From Bog-473 sp963763575 (GTDB lineage: Bacteria; Actinomycetota; Acidimicrobiia; Acidimicrobiales; RAAP-2): a stretch of DNA of 64,000 bases. The translations under genes were made by a program, and so were the position numbers. The stretch is taken from NCBI GenBank assembly GCA_963763575.1, contig CAVXPD010000002.1, forward strand, positions 107,855 through 171,854, read 5' to 3'. Each line of letters starts with the position of its first letter. The stretch's first letter is position 1. The notes beneath the pieces are model-generated. The model made no database searches. It was not told where the DNA came from and was given only the letters and a program-made list of their open reading frames with translations. Shown one piece after another: positions 34,291 to 42,945 of the stretch.

Positions 34291-35628
34291 CTATGCGTTC
34301 TTGGGCAACTCGGAGAAGGGAGTCGTCCGGTCGTTGCTCGGCTCCTTCGGCAGGCCCAGGACCCGCTCCCCGATGATGTTGCGCTGTATCTGGTCCGTCC
34401 CGCCGTATATGGGGGGCGCCTGCGCGAACAGCGCCATCTCGGAGATGCTGCCGGCGAAGGGGTCGCCGGTCGCGTGCTTGAGGGCCGCCTTGTCGTCGCT
34501 GTCGTAGGCGTGCAGCATCCCCTCGGGCCCCAAGATGCGCAGACCGAGGTCGCGGCTGAGGCGCACGATCTGGCTCATGGAGAGCTTGGCCACGTTCGGC
34601 ATGCCCGGGATGTCGCCGCCCTGCTCCTTGACCGCCTTGACGCGCAGGCCGTTGAAACGGCCGAGCTCGCCCAGCGTGTAGAGCCGGGCCAGGTCCTGGC
34701 GGATCCCGGCGTCCTTGTTCACACCGCGGGACTGGGCCACGCCGATCAGCATGCTGGCGCCGCCGCGCATGGCGCCGAGCGTTCCGCCCGACCTCTGCGT
34801 GGTCCCTGCGCCAGGCTTCGGGCCGACGAGGTCGCCGACCCGCTTGTCGAGCAGGCCCATCACGGTGCCCGGCTGCGCCAGGCCGCCGCCGGCCGCGTTG
34901 CCCCCGCCCGAACCGAGACCCGCACGCTCGTTGGCCAGCGTCGTGTTGGCCGCGGCCCATCCGTTGTTCAGGCCGCCGATGAGCGCCGAGTCGGCCACCC
35001 GCGCGTCGGTGATGAAGACCTCGTTGAAGAGTGCGTGGCCGGTCATCTCCTTGAGCGGGCGCACGTCGACGCCGTCCTGGAGCATGTTGAAGGCGAAGTA
35101 GGAGATGCCCTGGTGCTTGGGCACGTCGGGGTCGGTCCGCGCCAGCAGCATCCCCAGGTCGGCGTACTGGCCACCCGAGGTCCACACCTTCTGGCCGTTG
35201 ACGATCCACTCGTCACCGTCCTTGATGGCCCGGGTCTGCAGGCCGGCCAGGTCCGAGCCCGCCTGGGGCTCGCTGAACAGCTGGCACCACGCCCTCTGCC
35301 CGGTGACGATGTCGCGCACGTACAGGTCGATCTGCTCCTGGGTCCCGTGGGTGGCGATGGTCGGCGCCGCGAGGAGAAGGCCCAGGCCGGCCGGGGCGCC
35401 CAGGGCGCCGAATTTCGCGATCTCCTGCTGGACGAGGACGGTGTCAGCACGCGCCATGGCTTTGCCGTAGGCGTTGGTCGGCAACCCCGGCGCCGACCAG
35501 CCGGCCAGCCCGAGGCGCTGCCACCACTCGGCGACCGTGAGGTCGGGGTCCCAGTTGTCGTTCAGCCAGGCTCGGAGCTCATTGAGGAGCTCATCGGTGC
35601 CGGTCGTCTCGATCGCGGTATCGGTCAC
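34291..35628 (-). CDS. acyl-CoA dehydrogenase
   Basis: 445 residues. FAD-binding and middle-domain motifs WCQLFSEPQAGSDLAGLQT and WIVNGQKVWTSGGQYADLG, then a helical C-terminal domain with PPIYGGTDQIQRNIIGERVLGLP. It introduces a 2,3-double bond into an acyl-CoA and passes electrons to ETF. A loop insert of Gly-rich sequence (about 230-280) is unusual. GTG start with TAGCTT 6 nt upstream, i.e. leaderless, as part of a mirrored divergent promoter. Confidence 0.92.
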   Translation of the reverse strand: MTDTAIETTGTDELLNELRAWLNDNWDPDLTVAEWWQRLGLAGWSAPGLPTNAYGKAMARADTVLVQQEIAKFGALGAPAGLGLLLAAPTIATHGTQEQIDLYVRDIVTGQRAWCQLFSEPQAGSDLAGLQTRAIKDGDEWIVNGQKVWTSGGQYADLGMLLARTDPDVPKHQGISYFAFNMLQDGVDVRPLKEMTGHALFNEVFITDARVADSALIGGLNNGWAAANTTLANERAGLGSGGGNAAGGGLAQPGTVMGLLDKRVGDLVGPKPGAGTTQRSGGTLGAMRGGASMLIGVAQSRGVNKDAGIRQDLARLYTLGELGRFNGLRVKAVKEQGGDIPGMPNVAKLSMSQIVRLSRDLGLRILGPEGMLHAYDSDDKAALKHATGDPFAGSISEMALFAQAPPIYGGTDQIQRNIIGERVLGLPKEPSNDRTTPFSELPKNA

Positions 35629-35634
35629 GCCCCG

Positions 35635-35686
35635 AAGCTACCGGGCGCGCCGGGAGCGGGCGACTCGGCCGGGGCCCCGGTAGCTT
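35635..35686. promoter_or_regulatory. mirror-image divergent leaderless promoters
   Basis: AAGCTACCGGG (35635-35645) and its exact inverse CCCGGTAGCTT (35676-35686) form an 11-bp inverted repeat. Each arm contains a TAGCTT -10 box. The boxes end 6 nt before the acyl-CoA dehydrogenase GTG (minus) and 7 nt before the DUF1214 ATG (plus). Neither gene has a ribosome binding site. One protein could repress both. Confidence 0.55.
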
Positions 35687-35693
35687 TCGGCCC

Positions 35694-36836
35694 ATGCAAG
35701 ACGACAGGCTGAACGCAGCGTTCGACGCCTGGGTGCAGGCGCAGACGGCCGCGCTCGACGTCGTGCGGGAGGCGACGGGGGTCCCCGAGACCGAGGTGGA
35801 CCTGGCCGAGGGCTACCGCTGGGTGACCCGCCTGTCCCGCCTGGCCCTGGACTGGATCGTCGAGCGATCCGACCCCGTGCACCCAGAGCTGTTCTTGCTC
35901 CAGGACGAGTACCGCAAGCTGCTCGTCGACAACCCCGACACGCACTACCTCTTCTGCGTCATCGACGACACCCACTCCTACCGGCTGACCGGGTACCGAG
36001 GTGAGTGCGCCTATCTCGGGATGACCTTCGGCACGGCGTTCGGGCAGGGCCAGGTCGGCGGCCGTACCGGCACCCAGACCCAGACCAACATCGACGAGTT
36101 CGACCTCGGCCCGAACGGTGAGGTCGACATCCTCATCGCGCCGGCGTCGGCCATGCCCGACCCCAGGCCGCGCAACTCGGTGCTGCTCGAACCCGGCACC
36201 GCCCAGCTCGCCATCAGAGAGACCCATTGGGACAAGAAGCCGGAGAACCTCTCCCGCCTTCGCATGGAACTGGTGCCGGCGTCCGGCGAGGTGATCCCGC
36301 CGCCGCTGCTCTCGGTCGACGAGCTGGCGCCGAAGCTCGAGTTCGCGGCCATGTTCCTCACGTTCGTGGGGGCGACGGCGCTGCAGATGTGGCGCGACGC
36401 GGCCTCGAACCTGAACACGTTCGGCGGCCAGTCAGGCGCGGCGCACGTCGCCGCCCAGGAGGACGAGGTGCGCACGCACACGAACGCGGAGATGACGTAT
36501 CACGGCGGCCGCTTCAAGCTCGCCGAGGACGAGGCGCTGGTGGTGACGGTGCACGAGCCGGACAAGCCGTTCGTGTGGTGGGGGCTCACGCTGACTTCGC
36601 CGTGGATGGAGAGTTTCGACTACCGCTACACGACGACGAACCTGAACAACAAGAACGCGAAGCGGTCGGCCGACGGCTCGTGGCGATTGGTGATCGCCCC
36701 GCGGGCCCCGCGTCCCGGCGTCGAGAACTGGCTCGACACCGGTGGCCGCCTCGAGGGCTACATGTTGGTGCGCTGGATACTGGCCGACGGTCCGCCTCAT
36801 CCGACCGCCGAGGTGGTGCCGCTCGCCTCCCTGTAG
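35694..36836 (+). CDS. DUF1214-domain protein
   Basis: 380 residues. The C-terminal 110 residues (FKLAEDEALVVTVHEPDKPF, TLTSPWMESFDYRYTTTNLN, GSWRLVIAPRAP) match DUF1214, a beta-sandwich domain found with DUF1254 in secreted or cytosolic proteins of unknown function. No signal peptide is seen. The divergent, mirrored promoter shared with acyl-CoA dehydrogenase suggests co-regulation with fatty-acyl catabolism. The leaderless -10 box fixes the start. Confidence 0.78.
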   Translation: MQDDRLNAAFDAWVQAQTAALDVVREATGVPETEVDLAEGYRWVTRLSRLALDWIVERSDPVHPELFLLQDEYRKLLVDNPDTHYLFCVIDDTHSYRLTGYRGECAYLGMTFGTAFGQGQVGGRTGTQTQTNIDEFDLGPNGEVDILIAPASAMPDPRPRNSVLLEPGTAQLAIRETHWDKKPENLSRLRMELVPASGEVIPPPLLSVDELAPKLEFAAMFLTFVGATALQMWRDAASNLNTFGGQSGAAHVAAQEDEVRTHTNAEMTYHGGRFKLAEDEALVVTVHEPDKPFVWWGLTLTSPWMESFDYRYTTTNLNNKNAKRSADGSWRLVIAPRAPRPGVENWLDTGGRLEGYMLVRWILADGPPHPTAEVVPLASL

Positions 36837-36859
36837 GCCGCGAGGCGCAGAATGAGGGG

Positions 36860-37906
36860 ATGACCGATCTGCGCTCGCCGGAGTTCGCAATCCGCCGGGT
36901 CGGGTTCCGGTCGGGGACCGACGCCGAATTGGCGGCGCAACACCTGGTCGAGACGGAGATCGAATCGGAACGACACCCGGGCGCGGTGCGCCAACCCCTG
37001 GAGTCGTACGTGGCGTTCGCGCGCAGCCTGCCCGGTCAATTCGAGGATCACACGTGGGTGGCCCAGGAGGCCGACGGCACGCCGGTGGGTTGTGCCGCCT
37101 GCTGGTCGAACGCCGCCGGCGATCCCACGACCATGGAGGGCTACGTCTACGTCCGCCGGCCCTGGCGGAGGCGCAGCGTCGGATGGCGACTGCTCCGTGC
37201 CGTCGTGGAGGAGACCCTCGCGGAGGGCCGTTCGACCTTGACGTGGTCCACGTACGACTCCCTGGCCGGAGGGGAGGCGTTCTCCCGGCGCATCGGGGCC
37301 CGGATCGGCCGGGTGAACCGGAACAGCGAGCTCCTGCTCGCAGAGGTCGACTGGGAACGGGTGGACGCGTGGGTCGTCGAGGGCCCGGGCCGCTCGGCGG
37401 GCTGGCGCCTGGAGTTCTGGGAGGGGCCGCTCCCCGGGCACGTCATCGACGACGCGGCGCGCTTCCACCACCTCATGAACACGCAGCCCCGGGACGAGCT
37501 CGAGATCGGTGACGTGACCCTGGATGCCGGCCAGGTCGTGGAGGTCGATCGGCACCTGACCGAGGCGGGCCGCCTTCGATGGACCCTCTTCGTGCGCGAC
37601 CCGGAAGGTCGGCTGGTGGGCGGCACCGAGCTCGTCTTCGAGCCGTGGGAGCCGGGAATGGCCCAGCAACAGAACACCGCCATCGATCCGGACCACCGCG
37701 GCAGAGGACTGGCAAAGTGGGTGAAGGCGGCGATGCTCCTCCGGCTGCGCGGTGAACGACCCGAGGTGGTCCGCGTCCGGACCGGCAACGCGTTCTCCAA
37801 CGATGCCATGCTCGCGATCAACACGGCGTTGGGATTCAAGATCGTCGAGGTCCGCCGGGAGTGGCAGGTCGCCGTCGCCGCCATGCAGAGGTCGTTGCCC
37901 CGGTAG
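36860..37906 (+). CDS. tandem GNAT N-acetyltransferase
   Basis: 348 residues with two GNAT folds. The first (about 1-165) has the acetyl-CoA region VYVRRPWRRRSVGWRLLRAV; the second (about 180-348) has TAIDPDHRGRGLAKWVKAAM and the C-terminal GNAFSNDAMLAINTALGF. Tandem GNAT proteins of this length are common in actinobacteria and the second domain is usually catalytic. The substrate is unknown. The ATG lies 23 bp after the DUF1214 stop. Confidence 0.82.
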   Translation: MTDLRSPEFAIRRVGFRSGTDAELAAQHLVETEIESERHPGAVRQPLESYVAFARSLPGQFEDHTWVAQEADGTPVGCAACWSNAAGDPTTMEGYVYVRRPWRRRSVGWRLLRAVVEETLAEGRSTLTWSTYDSLAGGEAFSRRIGARIGRVNRNSELLLAEVDWERVDAWVVEGPGRSAGWRLEFWEGPLPGHVIDDAARFHHLMNTQPRDELEIGDVTLDAGQVVEVDRHLTEAGRLRWTLFVRDPEGRLVGGTELVFEPWEPGMAQQQNTAIDPDHRGRGLAKWVKAAMLLRLRGERPEVVRVRTGNAFSNDAMLAINTALGFKIVEVRREWQVAVAAMQRSLPR

Positions 37907-37911
37907 GTGGT

Positions 37912-39099
37912 TCAGACTTCGGAGGGAACGCCGAAGCGCTCCTGATACGGCGCGACCAGGGCGCGGTGGGTCGCCAGGTCGAGCCCGGTGTCGGCGAAGG
38001 AGTAGTCGTGGCCCCCGGTGCGGTGGTCGTGGCGAGCGGCGAGGTAGGCGTCCAGGGCCGCCCGGAAGGCCGGCGTGAGAGGGAGCTCCCACGCTGCGTA
38101 GAGCCGCTCGATCACCCCGACCGGGTCTGCCAGGAGGTCCTGGTAGATCACGTCGGCGATCTGGTCGTTGGGGACGGTCCCGGCGTCGCGCTCGGCGGCG
38201 ACGTGGTCCATCTGCATCTCGAGGCCGATGGCCATGAACTCGACCAAGACGGCGTGGTCGACAGAGTCCGAGTGCATGTAGTGGAGCGTCGCCATGAGGT
38301 CAGAGAGTGAGCCGATGACCCGGAGCGGGTCGCGGTGGGTGATCACGACGCGTGCGTCGGGGTAGGTCGAGAAGAGGAGGGGCAGGGCGGAAAGATGGGA
38401 GGGCGCCTTGACGACCCAGCGCGGCGTCGGTCGCTGGGACACCCATTGCAGCGTCTGGAGGTGGCGCTTGTGCCAGTCGTAGATCGGGGCCTGGTCGACG
38501 CCGCTACGCCACAGCGTGTACTCCGACACGTTGTAGAGCCCGGTGTAGATGTCGCTCGAGAACTGGTGTGCGAACGCGAAGATGCACTCGGTGGGGAGCC
38601 GCCCGCCGTTCTCGTGCATCGCGGTGAAGGCGGGCACCATCTCGTCCATGAGCTTGATCTCGTCGTCGCACAGGTCGCCGGAGGCGTCGGTGTACGGGAC
38701 GCTGTGCAGCAGCTCCCACAGCAGCGGCGGGCGGTTGTCGGGGTCGCAGGCCAGGAGCTCGTGGAGCAGCGTCGTGCCCGAGCGCCCGAGGCCGGTGACG
38801 ACGATGGGCGCAGGCACCGCCTCGCGCAGCACCGCCGGTTCGCGCTTCCAGAGGTCGACCATGCGCAGCCGGTTCTGCAGGACGAGCTGGATCTCGCCGC
38901 GGGTGCGCAGGCGGCCGGGCAGGTGGAGGCGAGCCTCGCTGTCGAGCGAGGCGCACAGGCGGCCGAACGGCTCCTCCCACCAGGCGTCGCCGAAGTCGTC
39001 GAGGCCGGTCGTCGCGACGGCGGCGGCGCGTAGGTCGTCGGGGTGCAACGAGACCATCGAGCGACCGTCGTCGCCGATGCCCCGCCCGAGTGCAACCAT
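37912..39099 (-). CDS. sulfotransferase family protein
   Basis: 395 residues. The 5'-phosphosulfate loop is VVTGLGRSGTTLLHELLA and the 3'-phosphate-binding segment is VVITHRDPLRVIGSLSDLM. The helical C terminus ends HDYSFADTGLD, common in the large actinobacterial sulfotransferase group. It would move a sulfuryl group from PAPS to a hydroxyl; the acceptor is unknown. The by-product PAP would be removed by the CysQ-like enzyme at 24 kb. It is convergent with the GNAT gene at 5 bp. The ATG was chosen before MVALGRGIG; MVSLHPDD is a later option. Confidence 0.85.
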   Translation of the reverse strand: MVALGRGIGDDGRSMVSLHPDDLRAAAVATTGLDDFGDAWWEEPFGRLCASLDSEARLHLPGRLRTRGEIQLVLQNRLRMVDLWKREPAVLREAVPAPIVVTGLGRSGTTLLHELLACDPDNRPPLLWELLHSVPYTDASGDLCDDEIKLMDEMVPAFTAMHENGGRLPTECIFAFAHQFSSDIYTGLYNVSEYTLWRSGVDQAPIYDWHKRHLQTLQWVSQRPTPRWVVKAPSHLSALPLLFSTYPDARVVITHRDPLRVIGSLSDLMATLHYMHSDSVDHAVLVEFMAIGLEMQMDHVAAERDAGTVPNDQIADVIYQDLLADPVGVIERLYAAWELPLTPAFRAALDAYLAARHDHRTGGHDYSFADTGLDLATHRALVAPYQERFGVPSEV

Positions 39100-39210
39100 C
39101 TTGTCCGTCCAGGGACTGCGCGGCGGTGGGGACCAGGGCACGCGCCACCGTACCCGCACCGGGGGAGACCGCCGGCGAGGAGCGTCGTCGCGGCGCGGGA
39201 GAATGACGGG

Positions 39211-39765
39211 ATGCAAAGCACGCACGACAGCACGCAAGACGGCCTGAGCGTCGAGGAGATCGTCGCTGTGCTCGCTTCGGGGTCGGACCACTCCTTGAGC
39301 CCGAACGTGCCGGTCTCCCAGCTCGACCATGCGCTGCAGACGGCGGCGCTGCTGGCCCGGGCCCGTCCGCAGGATCTCGAACTCGCCGCGGCGGGATTGG
39401 TGCACGACATCGGCCATCTCCTGCCCGGCGGCAGCGACGAACGCCACGCCGCCGACGGCGCCGACGCCGTGCGAGGTGCCCTGGGCGAGCGGGTGGCCGG
39501 GATCGTGGCGTTGCACGTGGAGGCGAAGCGGTATCTCGTGGCGACCGAGGGCCACTACGGCGGCCGGCTCGCCCGCGACAGCGTGATCTCGCTGGGCCGC
39601 CAAGGTGGGGCGTTGTCCGGCGAGGACGCCCGGGCGTTCCTCGCGCTCGAATGGGCGGACGACGCGGTCACGCTCCGGCGGGCCGACGACACGGCCAAGG
39701 TGGACGGCCTGGCGGTTGACGGGCTCGACCACTGGGTGCCGGTTCTGCGCGGACTGTCGGGGTAG
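39211..39765 (+). CDS. PhnZ-like HD-domain protein (MIOX-type mixed-valent diiron oxygenase candidate)
   Basis: 184 residues. The HD motif is AAGLVHDIGHLLPG, with an upstream His/Gln pair in SQLDHALQTAALLA and downstream LHVEAKRYLVATEGHY, ISLGRQGGALSGEDARAF. This layout matches the HD-domain oxygenases near PhnZ/TmpB (phosphonate catabolism) rather than HD phosphohydrolases. No phosphonate genes lie nearby, so the substrate is open. The ATG has a GGGAG site about 9 nt upstream. Confidence 0.7.
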   Translation: MQSTHDSTQDGLSVEEIVAVLASGSDHSLSPNVPVSQLDHALQTAALLARARPQDLELAAAGLVHDIGHLLPGGSDERHAADGADAVRGALGERVAGIVALHVEAKRYLVATEGHYGGRLARDSVISLGRQGGALSGEDARAFLALEWADDAVTLRRADDTAKVDGLAVDGLDHWVPVLRGLSG

Positions 39766-39833
39766 CCGGCCCGGACCCACCCCTTCATGGGCGGGGCTTG
39801 CTCTCGTTGGCGTGAGCAAGACAGAGTCGGCGA

Positions 39834-40967
39834 ATGGACGGCGCCGTCATCGGGACGTGTGATCCCAAGTTCGTCCACGTCAGAGACGAGTTCGTGCGGA
39901 ACTTCGCCGAACGGGACGAAGTGGGAGCCGCCGTCTGCGTGATGATCGACGGCGTCACCGTCGTCGACTTGGCCGGGGGTTGGGCCGATCGGGCGCAGAC
40001 CTCACCGTGGCGGCCGGACACGCTCGTGAACTTCTACTCCGTCGGCAAGGCCTTCGTCGCGCTGTGCGCACTCAGGTTGGTCGAAGCCGGGCTCGTCGCG
40101 CTCGACGACCCGGTCGCCAGCGTCTGGCCAGAGTTCGCGCACGGCGGCAAGGACGGGGCCACGCTGCGGCACGCGCTGTGCCACCGGGCGGGCGTCCCCG
40201 CCATACGGACGCCGCTGACGAACGACGACCTTTGGGACTGGGCCACGATGGCCTCGGCGCTGGCCGCCACCGACCCCTGGTGGGAGCCCGGCACGCGCCA
40301 CGCGTACCACACCAATACCTACGGGCATCTCATCGGTGAGGTCGTGCGCCGGGTCGGCGGGACGACGCCCGCCGTTGCCCTCGCCGCCATCGCCGGACCG
40401 CTCGGCGCCGACGTCCACGTCGGAGTGCACGAGCGCGAGCGCCATCGCTGTGCCGAGGTGATCTTCGTGGCTCCGGGCAACGCCGAGGGCCTCGACTTCG
40501 CCGCGCTCGAGGGTGACCAGCTCATGGAAATGCTGAGCTATTTCAACCCGCCCGGGTATTCCTCCATGGGCGTCGTGAACACGGCGCGCTGGCGCAGCGC
40601 CGAGGTGCCTTCGACCAACGGGCACGGAACGGCGCGCGGCGTGGCGCGGATGTACGACGCGCTCCTCACGCCGGGCCTCCTGCTCTCGAGCGAGTTGTTG
40701 GCGGAGGCGACGTCGCCACAGTCCGAGGGCTTCTGTCCGATCCTCCACGAAGACGTCGTGTTCGGTCTCGGCTTCAAGCCGACCGTGCCTCGCCGGCCCT
40801 TCGGTCCCAACCCGCGCAGCTTCGGCCACTTCGGTACCGGGGGTGCGGTGGGCTTCGCCGACCCGGACGCCGGCGTTGCGTTCGGCTACGTGATGAACCA
40901 CGTCATCCCTCGTTGGCAGAGCACGCGCAACCGCGCCCTTATCGAGGCCTTCTACGACGCCCTTTGA
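39834..40967 (+). CDS. serine hydrolase, beta-lactamase/EstB family
   Basis: 377 residues. The SxxK motif is FYSVGKAFVALCAL, the second catalytic motif is YxN in HAYHTNTYGHLIG, and the third region is FGHFGTGGAVGFADPD (H/GTGG in place of KTG). This is the class C beta-lactamase-like esterase/peptidase group. No signal peptide is seen, so a cytosolic esterase is the best guess. It follows the HD-domain gene by 68 bp. Confidence 0.85.
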   Translation: MDGAVIGTCDPKFVHVRDEFVRNFAERDEVGAAVCVMIDGVTVVDLAGGWADRAQTSPWRPDTLVNFYSVGKAFVALCALRLVEAGLVALDDPVASVWPEFAHGGKDGATLRHALCHRAGVPAIRTPLTNDDLWDWATMASALAATDPWWEPGTRHAYHTNTYGHLIGEVVRRVGGTTPAVALAAIAGPLGADVHVGVHERERHRCAEVIFVAPGNAEGLDFAALEGDQLMEMLSYFNPPGYSSMGVVNTARWRSAEVPSTNGHGTARGVARMYDALLTPGLLLSSELLAEATSPQSEGFCPILHEDVVFGLGFKPTVPRRPFGPNPRSFGHFGTGGAVGFADPDAGVAFGYVMNHVIPRWQSTRNRALIEAFYDAL

Positions 40968-41115
40968 CTCTGCCCGCTGCCGGCCAAGCCCGAGGCCTGC
41001 GGCGCGTGAACGCCGGGTGCCGCGTCCCGGTCCTCTGCTTCGTCTAACGTCGGCGGCGCCACGCCACTCCGACTCACGCGGGCGCCCGTTCCGGGTGGGT
41101 CAGCAAGGGGTCGAC

Positions 41116-42159
41116 ATGACAGACGCAGCGATGGCCGTGCCGAGCCGGCGGGCCGAGATGTGGTACGCCGGGGTGGCACCTCAGGGCAGGCTGAGCGTCG
41201 CGTTCCGCGTGCTCCTCGCCATTCCTCACTACGTCGTCCTGTTCTTCCTGAATCTCGCCATGCTCGTCGTGGCGCTCATCGGGTGGTTCGGTGCGCTGTT
41301 CATGGGACGCCTGCCGGGATGGGCCCACACCTACATCAGCGGCGTCACCCGCTGGGACGTCCGCGTGAACGCGTACCTGTTCCTCCTCACCGATCGCTAC
41401 CCGCCGTTCTCCTTCGACGACGCGGACTATCCCGCCCGCCCGTTCCCGCCACCCGAGGACGGGCGGTTGAACCGGTTGGCCGTATTCTTCCGTTTCATCC
41501 TGGTCATCCCGGCCAATGTCTTCGCGAACATCGTCGACTACGGACTGACCGTCCCGCTCCTGATCGTGACGTGGTTCATCGTGCTGATCCGCGGTGAGAT
41601 GCCTCCGACCCTGTACGAGTGCTACTCGGCCCTGGTTCGCTTCCACCTGCGCGTCGAGTCCTACTTCTTCCTGCTCACCTCGGAGTACCCCTGGGGCATG
41701 CTCGGAGACCGGGAGGCCCCGGCCCCGGCCCCGGCACCCCCGGCCGCCCCGTCGTACCCACCGCCGACACCACCCGCGGCGACCCCACCCTCCGACACGC
41801 CCGGTCCGATCCCGCCACCACCCCAGCCGTACTCGTACCCTCCGGGCCCTCCAGGCCAGGGCGCCACGGGACCGGCGCCCATGCCGCCCACACCCCCGCC
41901 AGGCGGGTTCGGCGCCACGCCGCGGCCCCCGATTCCGTCCTGGCAGCGTGGTGCGCCGGCGCCGGGTCGCGACCTGCCGCAGTGGGCCACGCTCGTCCTG
42001 ACCTCAGCGGCCCGCGGCTTGATGATCTTCGCCATCGTCTGGGGCTCCATCGTCTATGTCGGCCAGAGTGCGGTCCAGAATGCGTTTTCGAACAACAACA
42101 CCAACAACAACATGATGTTCCTGCGGGGCCCGGCGGCACACGACGACACCTTCGTCTGA
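41116..42159 (+). CDS. DUF4389 membrane protein
   Basis: 347 residues. Two DUF4389-type units, each an Arg-Phe amphipathic start and a long hydrophobic helix, precede short Tyr-rich ends: SVAFRVLLAIPHYVVLFFL..VNAYLFLLTDRYPPF and LAVFFRFILVIPANVFAN..VESYFFLLTSEYPW. A proline/glycine-rich tail of about 90 residues and a last helix (GLMIFAIVWGSIVYV) follow. The domain is common in actinobacterial membranes, with unknown function. An AAGGGG site precedes the ATG. Confidence 0.75.
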   Translation: MTDAAMAVPSRRAEMWYAGVAPQGRLSVAFRVLLAIPHYVVLFFLNLAMLVVALIGWFGALFMGRLPGWAHTYISGVTRWDVRVNAYLFLLTDRYPPFSFDDADYPARPFPPPEDGRLNRLAVFFRFILVIPANVFANIVDYGLTVPLLIVTWFIVLIRGEMPPTLYECYSALVRFHLRVESYFFLLTSEYPWGMLGDREAPAPAPAPPAAPSYPPPTPPAATPPSDTPGPIPPPPQPYSYPPGPPGQGATGPAPMPPTPPPGGFGATPRPPIPSWQRGAPAPGRDLPQWATLVLTSAARGLMIFAIVWGSIVYVGQSAVQNAFSNNNTNNNMMFLRGPAAHDDTFV

Positions 42160-42917
42160 TGACACGTTCGAGGACCTCGTCGCGGAAGGCGCCGCCGTCC
42201 CGCTCGAGGGCTGGGACTTCTCGTGGTTCGACGGCCGCGCCACCGAGGAGCGCCCTCCGTGGGGCTACGCCCGCCTGATGGGGGAGCGCATGGCCGTCGC
42301 CCAAACGGCGCTCGACGTCGAGACGGGCGGGGGCGAGGTCCTGGCGACCGCGGCACGGCCGCGGCCGCCTGCGTTTCTCGTCGCCACGGAGTCCTGGCCC
42401 CCCAACGTCGCGGTCGCCCGCGACCGCCTGCGTCCCCTGGGCGCCCAGGTCGTCGCGGTGTCCGACGCGCCGACGCTGCCCTTCGTCTCGAGCACGTTCG
42501 ATCTCGTCGTGAGCCGGCATCCCGTCGTCGTGCTGTGGGACGAGATCGCCCGTGTGCTCGAGCCCGACGGGACCTACCTCTCCCAACAGATCGGCGCCGG
42601 CACCAACCGCGAGCTGACCGACTTCATGATGGGCCCGCAGCCGGTCAACGAGAGCCGCGAGTCCCGAACGCACCCGCGCCGCGGCCGAGGCGGTGGGGCT
42701 CGAGGTGGTCGAACTGCAGTCGTGCGCGTGCAGGGTCGAGTTCTTCGACGTGGGCGCCGTGGTCCACTTCCTCCGCAAGGTGCACTGGACGGTGCCGGGA
42801 TTCACGCCCGAGGGCTACGCCGACCGCCTCCGGGCGCTGCACGAGCAGCTCGCGCGCGACGGCGTGTTCGTGTCCACCGCGCAGCGCCTGCTCGTCGAGG
42901 CCCGCCGCCCCGCCTGA
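42158..42917 (+). pseudogene. class I methyltransferase, frameshifted
   Basis: The first part reads EDLVAEGAAVPLEGWDF, FLVATESWPPNV, ALRPLGAQVVAVSDAP-like strands and FDLVVSRHPVVVLWDEIARVLEP, a methyltransferase-like protein. At about 42665 the frame breaks: RTRAAAEAVGLEVVELQ and the C terminus FFDVGAVVHFLRKVHWTVPG continue in another frame. The 5' end also lacks an in-frame start: an ATG at 42159 overlaps the upstream stop but is out of frame with the protein. Two lesions suggest decay or sequence error. The substrate is unknown. Confidence 0.65.
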
Positions 42918-42945
42918 GCGTCCGCCGGCTCAGTAGCCGCCGCGC

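Noticed and set aside
33769..35712. 647-codon open frame antisense to the thiolase-like and acyl-CoA dehydrogenase genes
   Set aside because: A by-product of high G+C; the minus strand carries recognised enzymes with clear starts and stops.
40968..41115. Terminator or promoter between the serine hydrolase and DUF4389 genes
   Set aside because: No convincing stem or -10 box; only the AAGGGG ribosome binding site is supported.
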